DNA from: Myxococcus flavus
GTDB taxonomy: Bacteria; Myxococcota; Myxococcia; Myxococcales; Myxococcaceae
Reading direction: 5' to 3'
NCBI RefSeq assembly: GCF_050038885.1
Contig: NZ_CP143624.1
Coordinates: 744,001 to 808,000, forward strand
DNA: 64,000 nt
Part shown: positions 54,072 to 62,239 of the stretch, piece by piece
Numbering within the stretch: the first letter of the stretch is position 1
How the letters are laid out: each line of letters starts with the position of its first letter
The notes under the pieces: model-generated
Told to the model about the DNA's origin: nothing
Database searches by the model: none
Seen by the model: only the letters and a program-made list of their open reading frames with translations
Translations under genes and position numbers: made by a program

Positions 54072-54998
54072 ATGCGCATTCTCGTCACGGGAGCGGATGG
54101 CTTCGTTGGCCGGCACCTGTGCGCGCTGCTGCGCGCCGCGGGCGACGAGGTGGTGGAGGCCCACGGACCGCGCGGTGAGGGCATCAACAGCAGCGCCCTG
54201 CACTTCGACGTGGCCAACGAGGCCGCGGTGAAGGCGGCGGTGGCCGAGACGAAGCCCGAGGGCATCATCCACCTCGCGGGCTTCAGCTCGGTCGCGAAGA
54301 GCCACCACAACCCGTCACGGGTGTTCGCGGTGAACACCATGGGCGTGGTGCACCTGCTCACCGCGGTGCGCGAGAGTGTCCCGAAGGCGCGCGTGGTGCT
54401 GGTGGGCTCCGGCGAGGTGTACGGCCCGGTGCCCGAGGGCACGCGCGCCGCCGAGGACACGCCCGCGGTGCCGCTGAGCCCCTACGCGGCCTCCAAGTCC
54501 GCGGCGGAGCTGGCCGCGGTGCAGTTCCACCGCAGCTACGGGCTGGAAGTCGTGATGGCGCGGCCCTTCAACCACCTGGGCGCGGGGCAGGACCCCACCT
54601 TCGTGGTGCCCTCGTTTGCGGCGCAGATTCGCGCCATCGGCCTGGGCACGGTGGACCCGGTGCTGCGCACCGGCAACCTGGAGGCGGTGCGCGACTTCTC
54701 GCACGTCCGCGACGTGGTGGAGGCGTACCGGCTGCTGCTGGAGAAGGGCGAGCCGGGACAGGCGTACAACATCGCCAGCGGTGAAGGGCGCACCATCCGC
54801 AGCCTGCTGGAGGAGATGCTGCAGCTGGCGGGCGTCAACGCGCGCATCGAGCTGGACCCCGCGCGGCTGCGGCCCTCCGACATCCCCAGCCTCGTCGGCG
54901 CGCCCGACAAGCTGAAGGCCCTGGGGTGGGCCCCGAAGCTGACGGTGACGGACGCGCTCCGCGACGTGCTCGGCCCCCGCGTCCCCGGCGCGGCCTGA
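54072..54998 (+). CDS. rmd: GDP-4-dehydro-6-deoxy-D-mannose reductase
   Basis: A 308-residue SDR with GADGFVG (7-13) and YAASK (Tyr138/Lys142). It belongs to the RMD-type reductases which turn the Gmd product into GDP-D-rhamnose; FCL-type enzymes that make GDP-fucose have an added epimerase step and different motifs (for example the extra Cys/His). Conserved segments are RDFSHVRDVVEAYRLLLEKG and PFNHLGAGQD. Coupled to gmd with no gap; D-rhamnose is used in LPS O-antigen and exopolysaccharide, and glycosyltransferases lie downstream. Confidence 0.88.
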   Translation: MRILVTGADGFVGRHLCALLRAAGDEVVEAHGPRGEGINSSALHFDVANEAAVKAAVAETKPEGIIHLAGFSSVAKSHHNPSRVFAVNTMGVVHLLTAVRESVPKARVVLVGSGEVYGPVPEGTRAAEDTPAVPLSPYAASKSAAELAAVQFHRSYGLEVVMARPFNHLGAGQDPTFVVPSFAAQIRAIGLGTVDPVLRTGNLEAVRDFSHVRDVVEAYRLLLEKGEPGQAYNIASGEGRTIRSLLEEMLQLAGVNARIELDPARLRPSDIPSLVGAPDKLKALGWAPKLTVTDALRDVLGPRVPGAA

Positions 54999-55024
54999 GC
55001 CTCGCTTCACGGCCGGGGCGTGGG

Positions 55025-55762
55025 TCAGCCGCCCCGTTGCCGCAAGGCCGCCCAGGCCTCGAGCCGCCGGTCCAGCGCCGTGAGGCTCCACAGGTCCGCC
55101 GGGTTGTCTGGCCCTACCTGGGCCAGGTCCCGCTGGAGCGCCTCACGCGCCTCGACGACGCCCCACTCCGACAACACCCGCAGCGCCATCAGCGACGGCC
55201 TGCGCGTCACCAGCGCCAACAGCGCGTCCACGACGCGTGGGCTGCGCTCGTCGGCCAGGCGCTGCACGGCCTCGTGACGTGCCTCGGGCGTGGAGTCCGG
55301 CGCCTCCAGCACCGCCGCGAGCGAGGTGAAGCGCGCATCGGCCAACAACGGGCGCGGCCCTGGCAGCGGCTCCCAGTGCTCCACGGTGACGCGCGTGCGG
55401 CCAAGGGCGACGCACTCCCGGCGCACGCCGTCATCGCCGAAGAGGTCCAGCATGCTGTCCCTGGACGGTGTGCCTCCCTGGAGCACCTGCCGGGCGCGCT
55501 CGGAGAGCCCGGGTGACACACCGAGCAGATGGATGCGCAGCACGGTGGCCTCGGCCGCGGCGCTCTGCTCGGCGGGGACGCGGTTCCACTTGAGGAACAC
55601 CTCCGCCATGCCACCCGCCTCGACATACCAGCGGTACTCCAGCCACACGGCGCTCGGGCGGAGCGCGAAGCGCGCGTCTTCCTGTTCGCGGAGCCGGGGA
55701 GCCCCCTCCTCCAGGCCGAAGAAGGAGCGTTCCAGCAGGACTTGTGCGTCGGAGAGCGTCAT
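55025..55762 (-). CDS. Hypothetical HEAT-like protein
   Basis: A 245-residue soluble protein with no signal sequence. The C-terminal half is helical and has HEAT-like pairs (RHEAVQRLADERSPRVVDALLALVTRRPSLMALRVLSEWGVVEAREAL), suggesting a protein-protein scaffold. The N-terminal half holds an Arg/Glu-rich beta region. No known family is recognised. It faces the NADAR gene divergently with about 105 bp between the starts. Confidence 0.7.
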   Translation of the reverse strand: MTLSDAQVLLERSFFGLEEGAPRLREQEDARFALRPSAVWLEYRWYVEAGGMAEVFLKWNRVPAEQSAAAEATVLRIHLLGVSPGLSERARQVLQGGTPSRDSMLDLFGDDGVRRECVALGRTRVTVEHWEPLPGPRPLLADARFTSLAAVLEAPDSTPEARHEAVQRLADERSPRVVDALLALVTRRPSLMALRVLSEWGVVEAREALQRDLAQVGPDNPADLWSLTALDRRLEAWAALRQRGG

Positions 55763-55868
55763 GAAGGCAGGCGCCGCGGAACACGGCGTCCCGGCAGTGT
55801 ACGGCGCTTGTCAGGCGCGCGCGCCATCGCCGTTGGTGTACCATCAACACTATCTCCAGGGAGAGACC

Positions 55869-56378
55869 ATGAGCGGCGCTCCGAAGCCCCGGTTCACCTT
55901 CTTCTGGCGGGACCACTCGCCCTTCTCGCAGTGGCACCGCGTCGCCTTCGAGGTGGGCGGCGTGCGCTACACGTGCGCGGAGCAGTACATGATGGCGGGC
56001 AAGGCGCGCCTCTTCGGCGACACCGAGGTTCTGGCGCGCATCCTGGCGTCGGACGCTCCCAAGACGCACAAGGCGCTGGGCCGCAAGGTCCGCCACTTCG
56101 ACGCCGCGCAGTGGGAGCAGGCGCGCGAGCAGATTGTCTACGAGGGCAACCGCGCGAAATTCACGCAGAACCCTTCACTGCTGGAGGCGCTGCTGGCCAC
56201 GGCAGGCACGGAGCTGGTGGAGGCCAGTCCGCTGGACCGCATCTGGGGCGTGGGCCTGAGCGAGGAGGACCCGCGCATCCAGGACCCCGCTCAGTGGCGG
56301 GGCTTGAACCTGCTGGGCAAGGTCCTCACGAAGCTGCGTGAGGACCTGCTGGCGGCGGGTGCGGCTCAGAAGGCGTAG
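55869..56378 (+). CDS. NADAR family protein (YbiA-like)
   Basis: A 169-residue NADAR domain protein. Landmarks are FTFFWRDHSPFSQWHRVAF, CAEQYMMAGKARLFGD, RQQ-type VRHFDAAQWEQAREQIVYEGNRAKF, and EASPLDRIWGVGLSEEDPRI (last block with the catalytic Trp-Gly). NADAR proteins hydrolyse ADP-ribosyl-N bonds of riboflavin intermediates or guanine ADP-ribose and can reverse ADP-ribosylation of nucleic acids by DarT-like toxins. No darT-like gene is nearby. It overlaps the 3' end of the convergent lipoprotein gene by 13 bp. Confidence 0.9.
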   Translation: MSGAPKPRFTFFWRDHSPFSQWHRVAFEVGGVRYTCAEQYMMAGKARLFGDTEVLARILASDAPKTHKALGRKVRHFDAAQWEQAREQIVYEGNRAKFTQNPSLLEALLATAGTELVEASPLDRIWGVGLSEEDPRIQDPAQWRGLNLLGKVLTKLREDLLAAGAAQKA

Positions 56379-56962
56379 TGCACGGGGGCCTGGTCCGGCA
56401 GGGCCAGATTCACCGCGCCCGACGCCTTGCCGAACTGCGCGCCGAAGCGCTGCGAAATGGGAGACAGGTCGAAGCGCGGCCTCTTCCGAAGGAGCGCCTT
56501 GCACCGGTCATTGTTCCCGTCGTGCACCAGCACCAGGTTCGCCACCGGCGTGCCGTCCGCGCCCTGCTGGAGCGTGCCGTCCCAGGCCAGCGTGTACGTG
56601 TGCTCGGCGCAGCCTCCGCCGTGCGTCACGAGCAACTCCAGGACGTTGCCCTCCACGCGGGCGCTCATGATGGAGATGGCGTCCTTCGGCTCGGGGTTCG
56701 CCGTCACCTCCAGCGGCAGCGCAGGCGCCTGAGCCTCGCCCTCCGCCACGGGGGGAATCGCCACGGCCTGCGGCGCGCCGGACGCCTGCGAGTCCCCCTG
56801 CGTCTGCGACTCCGCCGGCGCTTGTGACTCACCCGCGGGCGCAGGCGCCGCGCCGGAGCTGGCAGGCGGTGCCTCCGCGGTCGCCTCGCCCACCTCCTGA
56901 CGGCTCGCGCAGCCCACGAGCAGCCCGCACAGCATGACTCCACTCCAGACGAGCTTTCGCAT
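56366..56962 (-). CDS. Lipoprotein of unknown function
   Basis: A 198-residue lipoprotein with lipobox LVGC (Cys18), a long Ala/Pro/Gln/Ser-rich disordered linker (residues 20-85) and a compact C-terminal domain starting at DAISIMSARVEGNVLELLVTHGGGC. This domain has GCAEHTYTLAW, LVLVHDGNNDRCKALLRKRPRFDL, a pattern repeated in many bacterial lipoproteins of unknown role (Cys, His, Asp clusters may bind metal). Its 3' end overlaps the NADAR gene on the other strand by 13 bp. Confidence 0.78.
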   Translation of the reverse strand: MRKLVWSGVMLCGLLVGCASRQEVGEATAEAPPASSGAAPAPAGESQAPAESQTQGDSQASGAPQAVAIPPVAEGEAQAPALPLEVTANPEPKDAISIMSARVEGNVLELLVTHGGGCAEHTYTLAWDGTLQQGADGTPVANLVLVHDGNNDRCKALLRKRPRFDLSPISQRFGAQFGKASGAVNLALPDQAPVHYAF

Positions 56963-56970
56963 ACGCCTCC

Positions 56971-58074
56971 TTATCGCCGCAGCGCGGCCTCGTACGCCGC
57001 CAGGGTACCCTCGGCGGTCCGCTTCCAGGTGAACTTCGATGCCTGGACCTTTCCACGCTCCGCGAGCGCCCGCCGTTCCTCCGGAGAATGGAGCAGCCGC
57101 TCCAGGGCCCGCGTGAGCCCGTTCGCATCGTCCGGCCCCACCCTCAGCGCGGCATCCCCGCAGACCTCCGGCAGCGAGCCCGCCGTGGAGACGATGGTGG
57201 GCGTCCCCAGCCGCATCGCCTCCAGCGGTGGCAGGCCGAACCCCTCATAGCGCGAGGGGAACACGAACACGGCCGCGCGGCGCATCAGCTCGTAGAACAC
57301 CGCGTCGGACTGATAGCCGAGCGAGCGCACGTCGTGCCCCTCCGAGCGCAGCCGGGAGATTCGCGACTCCACGCGGCCGGCGCCGAACCAGCTCTGCCCC
57401 GCGAGCACGAGCGACGCGGGCCGGCCCCGCAGGCGCAGTCGCTCCAGGGCGTCCAGCACCAGGTCCACGTTCTTCCGCACGTCGAGCGAGCCCGCGTAGA
57501 GCACGTAGTCCTTCGGCAGCGAGAGCGCACGCAGGAAATCCTTGCTGGTGGCGTCCAGCTCCGGCGCATGGACGTGGTCCACGCCGTTGGGCACCACCAC
57601 CGTGCGCGGCTCCACCTCCGGGTAGCGGGCCAGCAGGTCCTGCCGCGTGCGCTCGCTCACGCACACCACCTGGTCCGCCACCATCAGGCTGCGTGCAAGC
57701 CACAGGCGGAACTGCCAGCGGAACGCGGAGGACACCGTCTCCGGCATCAGCAGCGGGATGAGGTCATGCACCGTCAGCACGTACTTCATGCCCGGGGCGC
57801 GGACGAGCGGCAGGTTGAAGTTGCCGTGCGCGTGGTACAGCGACGCGTCCGAGCCCCGGAGCACGCGCGGCAAGCCGCCCAGCGTCCAGGCGGTGCGCCC
57901 GGCCTTCGCGCGGGGGGCCTCACCGGAGTGCTGCGCGCCCACGCGGGTGAGGCGGACACCGAGCGATTCCAGCGCGGAGGCCAGGCAACGGGTGTACAGG
58001 CCGATGCCGGTGGTCGGCTCGTCCCAGAGTGTCGCGTCGAAGGCGATGGGTCCCATGGACACGGTGCGCCTCAT
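56971..58074 (-). CDS. Glycosyltransferase family 4 (GT-B)
   Basis: A 367-residue GT4 transferase. N-terminal acceptor lobe with GIGLYTRCLASALESLGV, HAHGNFNLP and VLTVHDLIP; C-terminal donor lobe with YVLYAGSLDVRKNVDLVLDAL, VLAGQSWFG and the E-x7-E motif in PSRYEGFGLPPLEAM. These retaining enzymes add mannose, rhamnose or other hexoses from nucleotide-sugars to polysaccharide. GDP-D-rhamnose from gmd-rmd is a likely donor. The start may be 58074 or ATG 58056; the divergent tandem-GT gene starts only 30 bp away, so the promoters overlap. Confidence 0.9.
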   Translation of the reverse strand: MRRTVSMGPIAFDATLWDEPTTGIGLYTRCLASALESLGVRLTRVGAQHSGEAPRAKAGRTAWTLGGLPRVLRGSDASLYHAHGNFNLPLVRAPGMKYVLTVHDLIPLLMPETVSSAFRWQFRLWLARSLMVADQVVCVSERTRQDLLARYPEVEPRTVVVPNGVDHVHAPELDATSKDFLRALSLPKDYVLYAGSLDVRKNVDLVLDALERLRLRGRPASLVLAGQSWFGAGRVESRISRLRSEGHDVRSLGYQSDAVFYELMRRAAVFVFPSRYEGFGLPPLEAMRLGTPTIVSTAGSLPEVCGDAALRVGPDDANGLTRALERLLHSPEERRALAERGKVQASKFTWKRTAEGTLAAYEAALRR

Positions 58075-58103
58075 AGCACGTGCATGTGATAGGCAGGGCC
58101 GGC

Positions 58104-60344
58104 ATGGCGATCCACCAGTTGATACCGAGCTTTGTCCCCGGCGACGCCACCGGGCAGGCCGCGCTGCACCTGCAGCTCGTGCTGCGGCGGATGGGGCACG
58201 CGGGCGCGCTGTACGCGGACGAGGTGGGCCCGGGACTCGAGGGGCTGGCCCAGCCCGCCGACAGGCTGCGGCCCGAACCGGGTGACCTGGTCCTCTACCA
58301 CCACGGCATCGCCTCCCCGCTCAGCAGCCGGCTGATGCACCTGTCCTGCCGCCGCGGCATCGTCTTCCACAACATCAGCCCCGCGCGTTTCTATGAGGGG
58401 CTGCCGCTGGCGGAGGCCCTGGTGGCGGGCCGGGCCCAGCTCGCCGCGATGGCCCCCTTCACGGACGTGGCCATTGGCGTGTCGGACTTCAACGCCGCCG
58501 AGCTGCGCGCCGCGGGCTATCGCAACGTCCACACGGTGCCCCTCTTCATCGAGCCGGAGCGCTTCTCCCGCGCCAGCGCGGACGCGAAGATGCTCCAGCG
58601 GCTCGCCGGTCCCGGGCCCGTGCTGCTCGGCGTGAGCCGGGTGATGCCGCACAAGCGCTTCGAGGACCTGCTCGCGCTCCACCGGGAAGTGCTGCGGCTG
58701 CGGCCCCAGGCGCGCCTGCTGATGGTGGGCGGCTACGAGCCCGGCAGCCGCTACTTCCGCATGCTCGCGCGCGAGGCGCGGGACTTGCGCGGCGTGAGCT
58801 TCCTGGGGCGCCTGAGCCACGCCCAGCTCGTCGCCGCGTACCGCTCCGCGTCCGTCTTCGTCTCCATGAGCGAACACGAGGGCTTTGGCGTGCCGCTCAT
58901 CGAGGCCATGGCCGCCGAGGTCCCCGTGCTGGCCTATGCGGCCGCGGCGGTGCCGGAGACGCTGGGCGGCGCGGGCGTGGCGTTCGACCAGAAGCGCTTC
59001 GCCTTCCTCGCGGAGCTGGCGGTGGACCTGAGCGAGGACCTGTCCCTGCGCGAGCCCATCATCGCCGGGCAGACGCGGCGGCTGGAGCATTTCTCCGCGG
59101 CCTCCGCGCAGGCCTCGCTGGCCAGGGCCCTGGAGTCGGTCCTCCCCCGCCCCGCGCCCCGGAGGCCCCGGAAGATTCCTCGGCGCCCACGCATCGCGCT
59201 GGTGGTGCAGCGCTACGGCGAGGTGACGGGCGGCGCGGAGAAGCTCGCCGCGCAGATGGCCGAGCACCTGGCCCCGCACTGGGACCTCACCGTGCTGACC
59301 ACGTGCGCGAAGAACCACCTGGTCTGGGACAATGCCTTCCCCGCCGGCCCGGACGAGGTGAACGGCATCAAGGTGCTGCGCTTCCCCTCTACGCGGGTGC
59401 GCAACATCCGTGGGTTCAACGGCCTGTCGCGGCAGGTGTTCGACAAGAGCCTCGAGCGGCTGCGCGAGGAGCAGTGGGTCGCCGAGCAGGGCCCCATGTG
59501 CCCCGGTCTGCTGAACCACCTGGCCACCGAGCGCGACGCCTACGACGGCTACCTCTTCTTCACCTACCTCTACGCGCCCACGGTGTGGGGGCTGCCGCTG
59601 GTGGCGGACCGGGCGCTGCTGGTGCCCACCACGCATGACGAGGCCCCGGTCCGCTTCGGCACCTACCGGGATGTCTTCGAGCGCCCGCGCGCCCTGCTCT
59701 GCCTCACGCCGGAAGAGAACACCCTCATCGAGAAGTACTTCCCGAACCACGCGCGCACGCGGGTGGTCGGCGTGGGCGTGGACCGGCCGCGGGCGGACAG
59801 CGCTCGCTTCCGGCAGAAGCACGGCATCCACCGGCACTACCTGCTCTACATCGGCCGGCAGGAGCCGGGCAAAGGCGTGCCCGAGCTGCTCGAGTACCAC
59901 CGTGCGCTGAAGGAGCGGTTCGCCGACGCGCCGGACCTGGTGCTCGCGGGCGACACCAACATGGAGCTGTCTGGCGAGGGCGTGCGCTACCTGGGGCGCA
60001 TCGAGGAGCAGGACAAGCACGACGCGCTGGCGGGGGCGCTGGCGGTGGTGGTGCCCTCCCGCTACGAGAGCCTGTCGCTGCTGACGCTCGAGTCCTTTGC
60101 CCAGGCGACGCCCGTGCTGGTGAACGGGCGCTCGGAGGTGCTCGTGGGGCAGGTGGAGCGCAGCGGCGCGGGCCGCGCGTACACGGACCTGGAGTCCTTC
60201 ATCCAGGGCCTGCGCGAGGTGGGCTCGGAGCGGGGCCCCATGGGCAAGCGGGGCCTCGCCTACGTGAAGAAACAGGGCTGGCCACAGGTCGTGGCCGCCT
60301 ACCGGGAAGAGATGCAACGCATCCTCGAGGAGAATCGCCAATGA
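58104..60344 (+). CDS. Tandem (two-module) GT4 glycosyltransferase
   Basis: A 746-residue fusion of two GT4 enzymes. Module 1 (about 1-350): LHLQLVLRRMGHAGALYADEV, GVSRVMPHKRFEDLLALHREV and SEHEGFGVPLIEAM. A basic Pro/Arg linker (about 352-370) joins module 2: VVQRYGEVTGGAEKLAAQMAEHL, YLLYIGRQEPGKGVPELLEYH, and SRYESLSLLTLESFAQ. Both have E-x7-E-like donor motifs, so the protein could add two sugars in succession, building a disaccharide repeat of an O-antigen or exopolysaccharide. ATG 58104 is close to the divergent GT gene. It overlaps the next gene by 4 bp (ATGA). Confidence 0.92.
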   Translation: MAIHQLIPSFVPGDATGQAALHLQLVLRRMGHAGALYADEVGPGLEGLAQPADRLRPEPGDLVLYHHGIASPLSSRLMHLSCRRGIVFHNISPARFYEGLPLAEALVAGRAQLAAMAPFTDVAIGVSDFNAAELRAAGYRNVHTVPLFIEPERFSRASADAKMLQRLAGPGPVLLGVSRVMPHKRFEDLLALHREVLRLRPQARLLMVGGYEPGSRYFRMLAREARDLRGVSFLGRLSHAQLVAAYRSASVFVSMSEHEGFGVPLIEAMAAEVPVLAYAAAAVPETLGGAGVAFDQKRFAFLAELAVDLSEDLSLREPIIAGQTRRLEHFSAASAQASLARALESVLPRPAPRRPRKIPRRPRIALVVQRYGEVTGGAEKLAAQMAEHLAPHWDLTVLTTCAKNHLVWDNAFPAGPDEVNGIKVLRFPSTRVRNIRGFNGLSRQVFDKSLERLREEQWVAEQGPMCPGLLNHLATERDAYDGYLFFTYLYAPTVWGLPLVADRALLVPTTHDEAPVRFGTYRDVFERPRALLCLTPEENTLIEKYFPNHARTRVVGVGVDRPRADSARFRQKHGIHRHYLLYIGRQEPGKGVPELLEYHRALKERFADAPDLVLAGDTNMELSGEGVRYLGRIEEQDKHDALAGALAVVVPSRYESLSLLTLESFAQATPVLVNGRSEVLVGQVERSGAGRAYTDLESFIQGLREVGSERGPMGKRGLAYVKKQGWPQVVAAYREEMQRILEENRQ

Positions 60345-61192
60345 AGCTGCTGGGACGGGACATCCCCGCGCGGGAGCTGATTGCCCGCATCGAGGAGCGC
60401 CTGCGCACGCGCGGCCTCCCCACCTCCGAGGAAGTGGAGCTCCCTCCCGAGGGCGTGGAGCCCCGGGTGGAGCCCCTGACCTTCAACCTGCACGCGCTGG
60501 AAGAGCATGCCGACGCCACGCGCCCGCTCCCGCTGCACACGCACCGGGGCGGTGTGGGACAGGTGGTGCTGCTCGCCAAGTGGGCCTTCCGCAAGTCGTG
60601 CCAGGTGTTCATCAACGAGGCGCTGGGCAGGCAGCGCGTGTTCAACGGGCACGTGCGCGACTCCTACGCACAGCTCTCCGCCGAGGTGCTGCGCCTGCGG
60701 CGCGAGGTGGAGGCCCTGCGGGCGCGGAGCGCTGCCACCGTGGCGGAGACGTCTCTGCCGAGCGCGCAGCCATCGCGACCTGAAGCCTCGGCCCTGACTG
60801 CCTCCGAGCCACTCACGGTTCAGGCGCCCGCGGCGTCCACTTCCGCGCGCCAGGGAGACACCGTGCTTCCCAAGCCTCGGGACGCGCGGCGGCCCCCGGG
60901 CCAGCCTGCTCGAGCCAGGAAGCCCGCGGAATCCGCTCCCGTGGAAGCGGCGTCGAACGAAACCGCTCGGGAGAAGGGCGGTGACACGTCCCCGGCGCCC
61001 CACGCCCCGAGCGATGCGGCCAACGCGCCAACCGGGGCCCGTACTTCGGCCACCGCGAGGGCGAAGACGACGGCCCCCGCTTCGGCCCCACGCGCGAAGA
61101 AGGCCGCGACCACCGCCCAGGCCACCGGGCCCAAGAAGCCGCACCGACGTTCCCAGGGACAGAAGAAGCATCGTCCCAAGCCGAACCGCTGA
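60341..61192 (+). CDS. Polysaccharide-cluster protein: methyltransferase-like N-terminus, basic tail
   Basis: A 283-residue protein. Residues 1-125 resemble the N-terminal, membrane-associating region often fused to SAM methyltransferases in polysaccharide clusters (LPLHTHRGGVGQVVLLAKWAFRKSCQVFINEALGRQRVFNGHVRDSY, a coiled-coil follows). The catalytic methyltransferase domain is missing; instead a 150-residue Ala/Lys/Pro-rich tail ends in KKHRPKPNR. It may bind the sugar-polymer machinery or the anionic polymer itself. Strong coupling with the tandem GT (ATGA overlap) places it in the same pathway. Confidence 0.75.
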   Translation: MKLLGRDIPARELIARIEERLRTRGLPTSEEVELPPEGVEPRVEPLTFNLHALEEHADATRPLPLHTHRGGVGQVVLLAKWAFRKSCQVFINEALGRQRVFNGHVRDSYAQLSAEVLRLRREVEALRARSAATVAETSLPSAQPSRPEASALTASEPLTVQAPAASTSARQGDTVLPKPRDARRPPGQPARARKPAESAPVEAASNETAREKGGDTSPAPHAPSDAANAPTGARTSATARAKTTAPASAPRAKKAATTAQATGPKKPHRRSQGQKKHRPKPNR

Positions 61193-61257
61193 CCGCGGAG
61201 CCGGGCCGTCGATACCTCGCATTGACGGCCCGTCCGCACCTGTGCTCAATCGCGTCC

Positions 61258-62079
61258 GTGACCGTACCCGCCGTCAGCGTCGTCATCCCCGCCTACAACG
61301 AGGGACAGCGGCTTCCCCGCTTCGTCGAGGCGCTCACGCGCGTGTTCCTGGAGCGCCCCGCTGCCCCGGTCGAGTTCATCGTCGTCGACGATGGCAGCAC
61401 GGCCGGGCACACCGAGCAGCAGCGCGCCAGTGTGGAGGCAGCCCAGGCCCGATTCGTCAGCGCGGGTGCGCCGCATCAGTTCACCTACGTGACGGCACCT
61501 CGCAATCAGGGTAAGGGCTCTGCCATCCGTCTCGGCTGGCGCCATGCGTCAGCGGGCGTCACCTGGCTGGCCTTCCTGGACGCGGACGGAGCCATCTGCG
61601 CGGAGGAGTTCCACCGGCTGGTCGAGCTAGCCACCTCCCCCGCCTCGGCGAACCTGGACGTGCTCGCGGGCTCGCGCATCCTGATGGCCGGCCGCCGCGT
61701 GGTGCGCAACCTCCACCGTCACCTGCAAGGTCGCATCTTCGCCACGCTCACCGACGCGAACTTCAAGCTGCATTTCTACGACACGCAGTGCGGCGTGAAG
61801 TTCATGCGAGCCGACCTGCTGCGTCCGCTGCTGGACGTGCTCCAGGAGCAGCGCTGGCTGCTGGATGTGGAGCTGCTGGTGCTGTTGAAGCGCCGGGGCG
61901 CGCGCTTCCTGGAGGTCCCCATCGACTGGGAGGACTTCGGCGGCTCGAAGGTCGTCCCCGGTCTCGATGCGGCCCGCATGTTCTGGGGCCTGCTGAAGCT
62001 CCGGCGGCGCCTGGAGCGCGTCGCATTGCCAGGCCCTCGCGAAGCGCTTCCCAGCGGCAGCCCGCGGGCTCGGCAGTAG
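61258..62079 (+). CDS. Glycosyltransferase family 2 (dolichyl-phosphate sugar synthase type)
   Basis: A 273-residue GT2 of the DPM1/GtrB-like class. It has VSVVIPAYNEGQRLPRFV, the DxD region VVDDGST, ITWLAFLDADGAI (acidic, near the acceptor), and VKFMRADLLRPLLDVL; no C-terminal membrane helices, so it is a soluble or peripheral enzyme. It is expected to transfer a sugar from NDP-sugar to polyprenyl phosphate. The GTG at 61258 is preferred; TTG at 61222 would add twelve residues. The preceding gene ends 65 bp upstream; the operon may include it. Confidence 0.87.
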   Translation: MTVPAVSVVIPAYNEGQRLPRFVEALTRVFLERPAAPVEFIVVDDGSTAGHTEQQRASVEAAQARFVSAGAPHQFTYVTAPRNQGKGSAIRLGWRHASAGVTWLAFLDADGAICAEEFHRLVELATSPASANLDVLAGSRILMAGRRVVRNLHRHLQGRIFATLTDANFKLHFYDTQCGVKFMRADLLRPLLDVLQEQRWLLDVELLVLLKRRGARFLEVPIDWEDFGGSKVVPGLDAARMFWGLLKLRRRLERVALPGPREALPSGSPRARQ

Positions 62080-62239
62080 CCGGCCACGCTCCCGTGTAGG
62101 CGTGCCGCCCCTGCGCCCCTCTCCTGCGCCACGCGCTCTCACCTCCAGTGACAAGCCCGCTTGATTTCCCGGCGGTGGCCCGCGAAATAGGTCGGACTTG
62201 GAAGCCGTTCCTCCAGGTTCCTCCCACACTGTTCGTGAC

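Noticed and set aside
58071..60341. Minus-strand frame of 756 codons opposite the tandem glycosyltransferase
   Set aside because: Shadow frame, rich in Arg/His/Leu/Ala/Gly/Val; plus-strand GT4 motifs occur twice.
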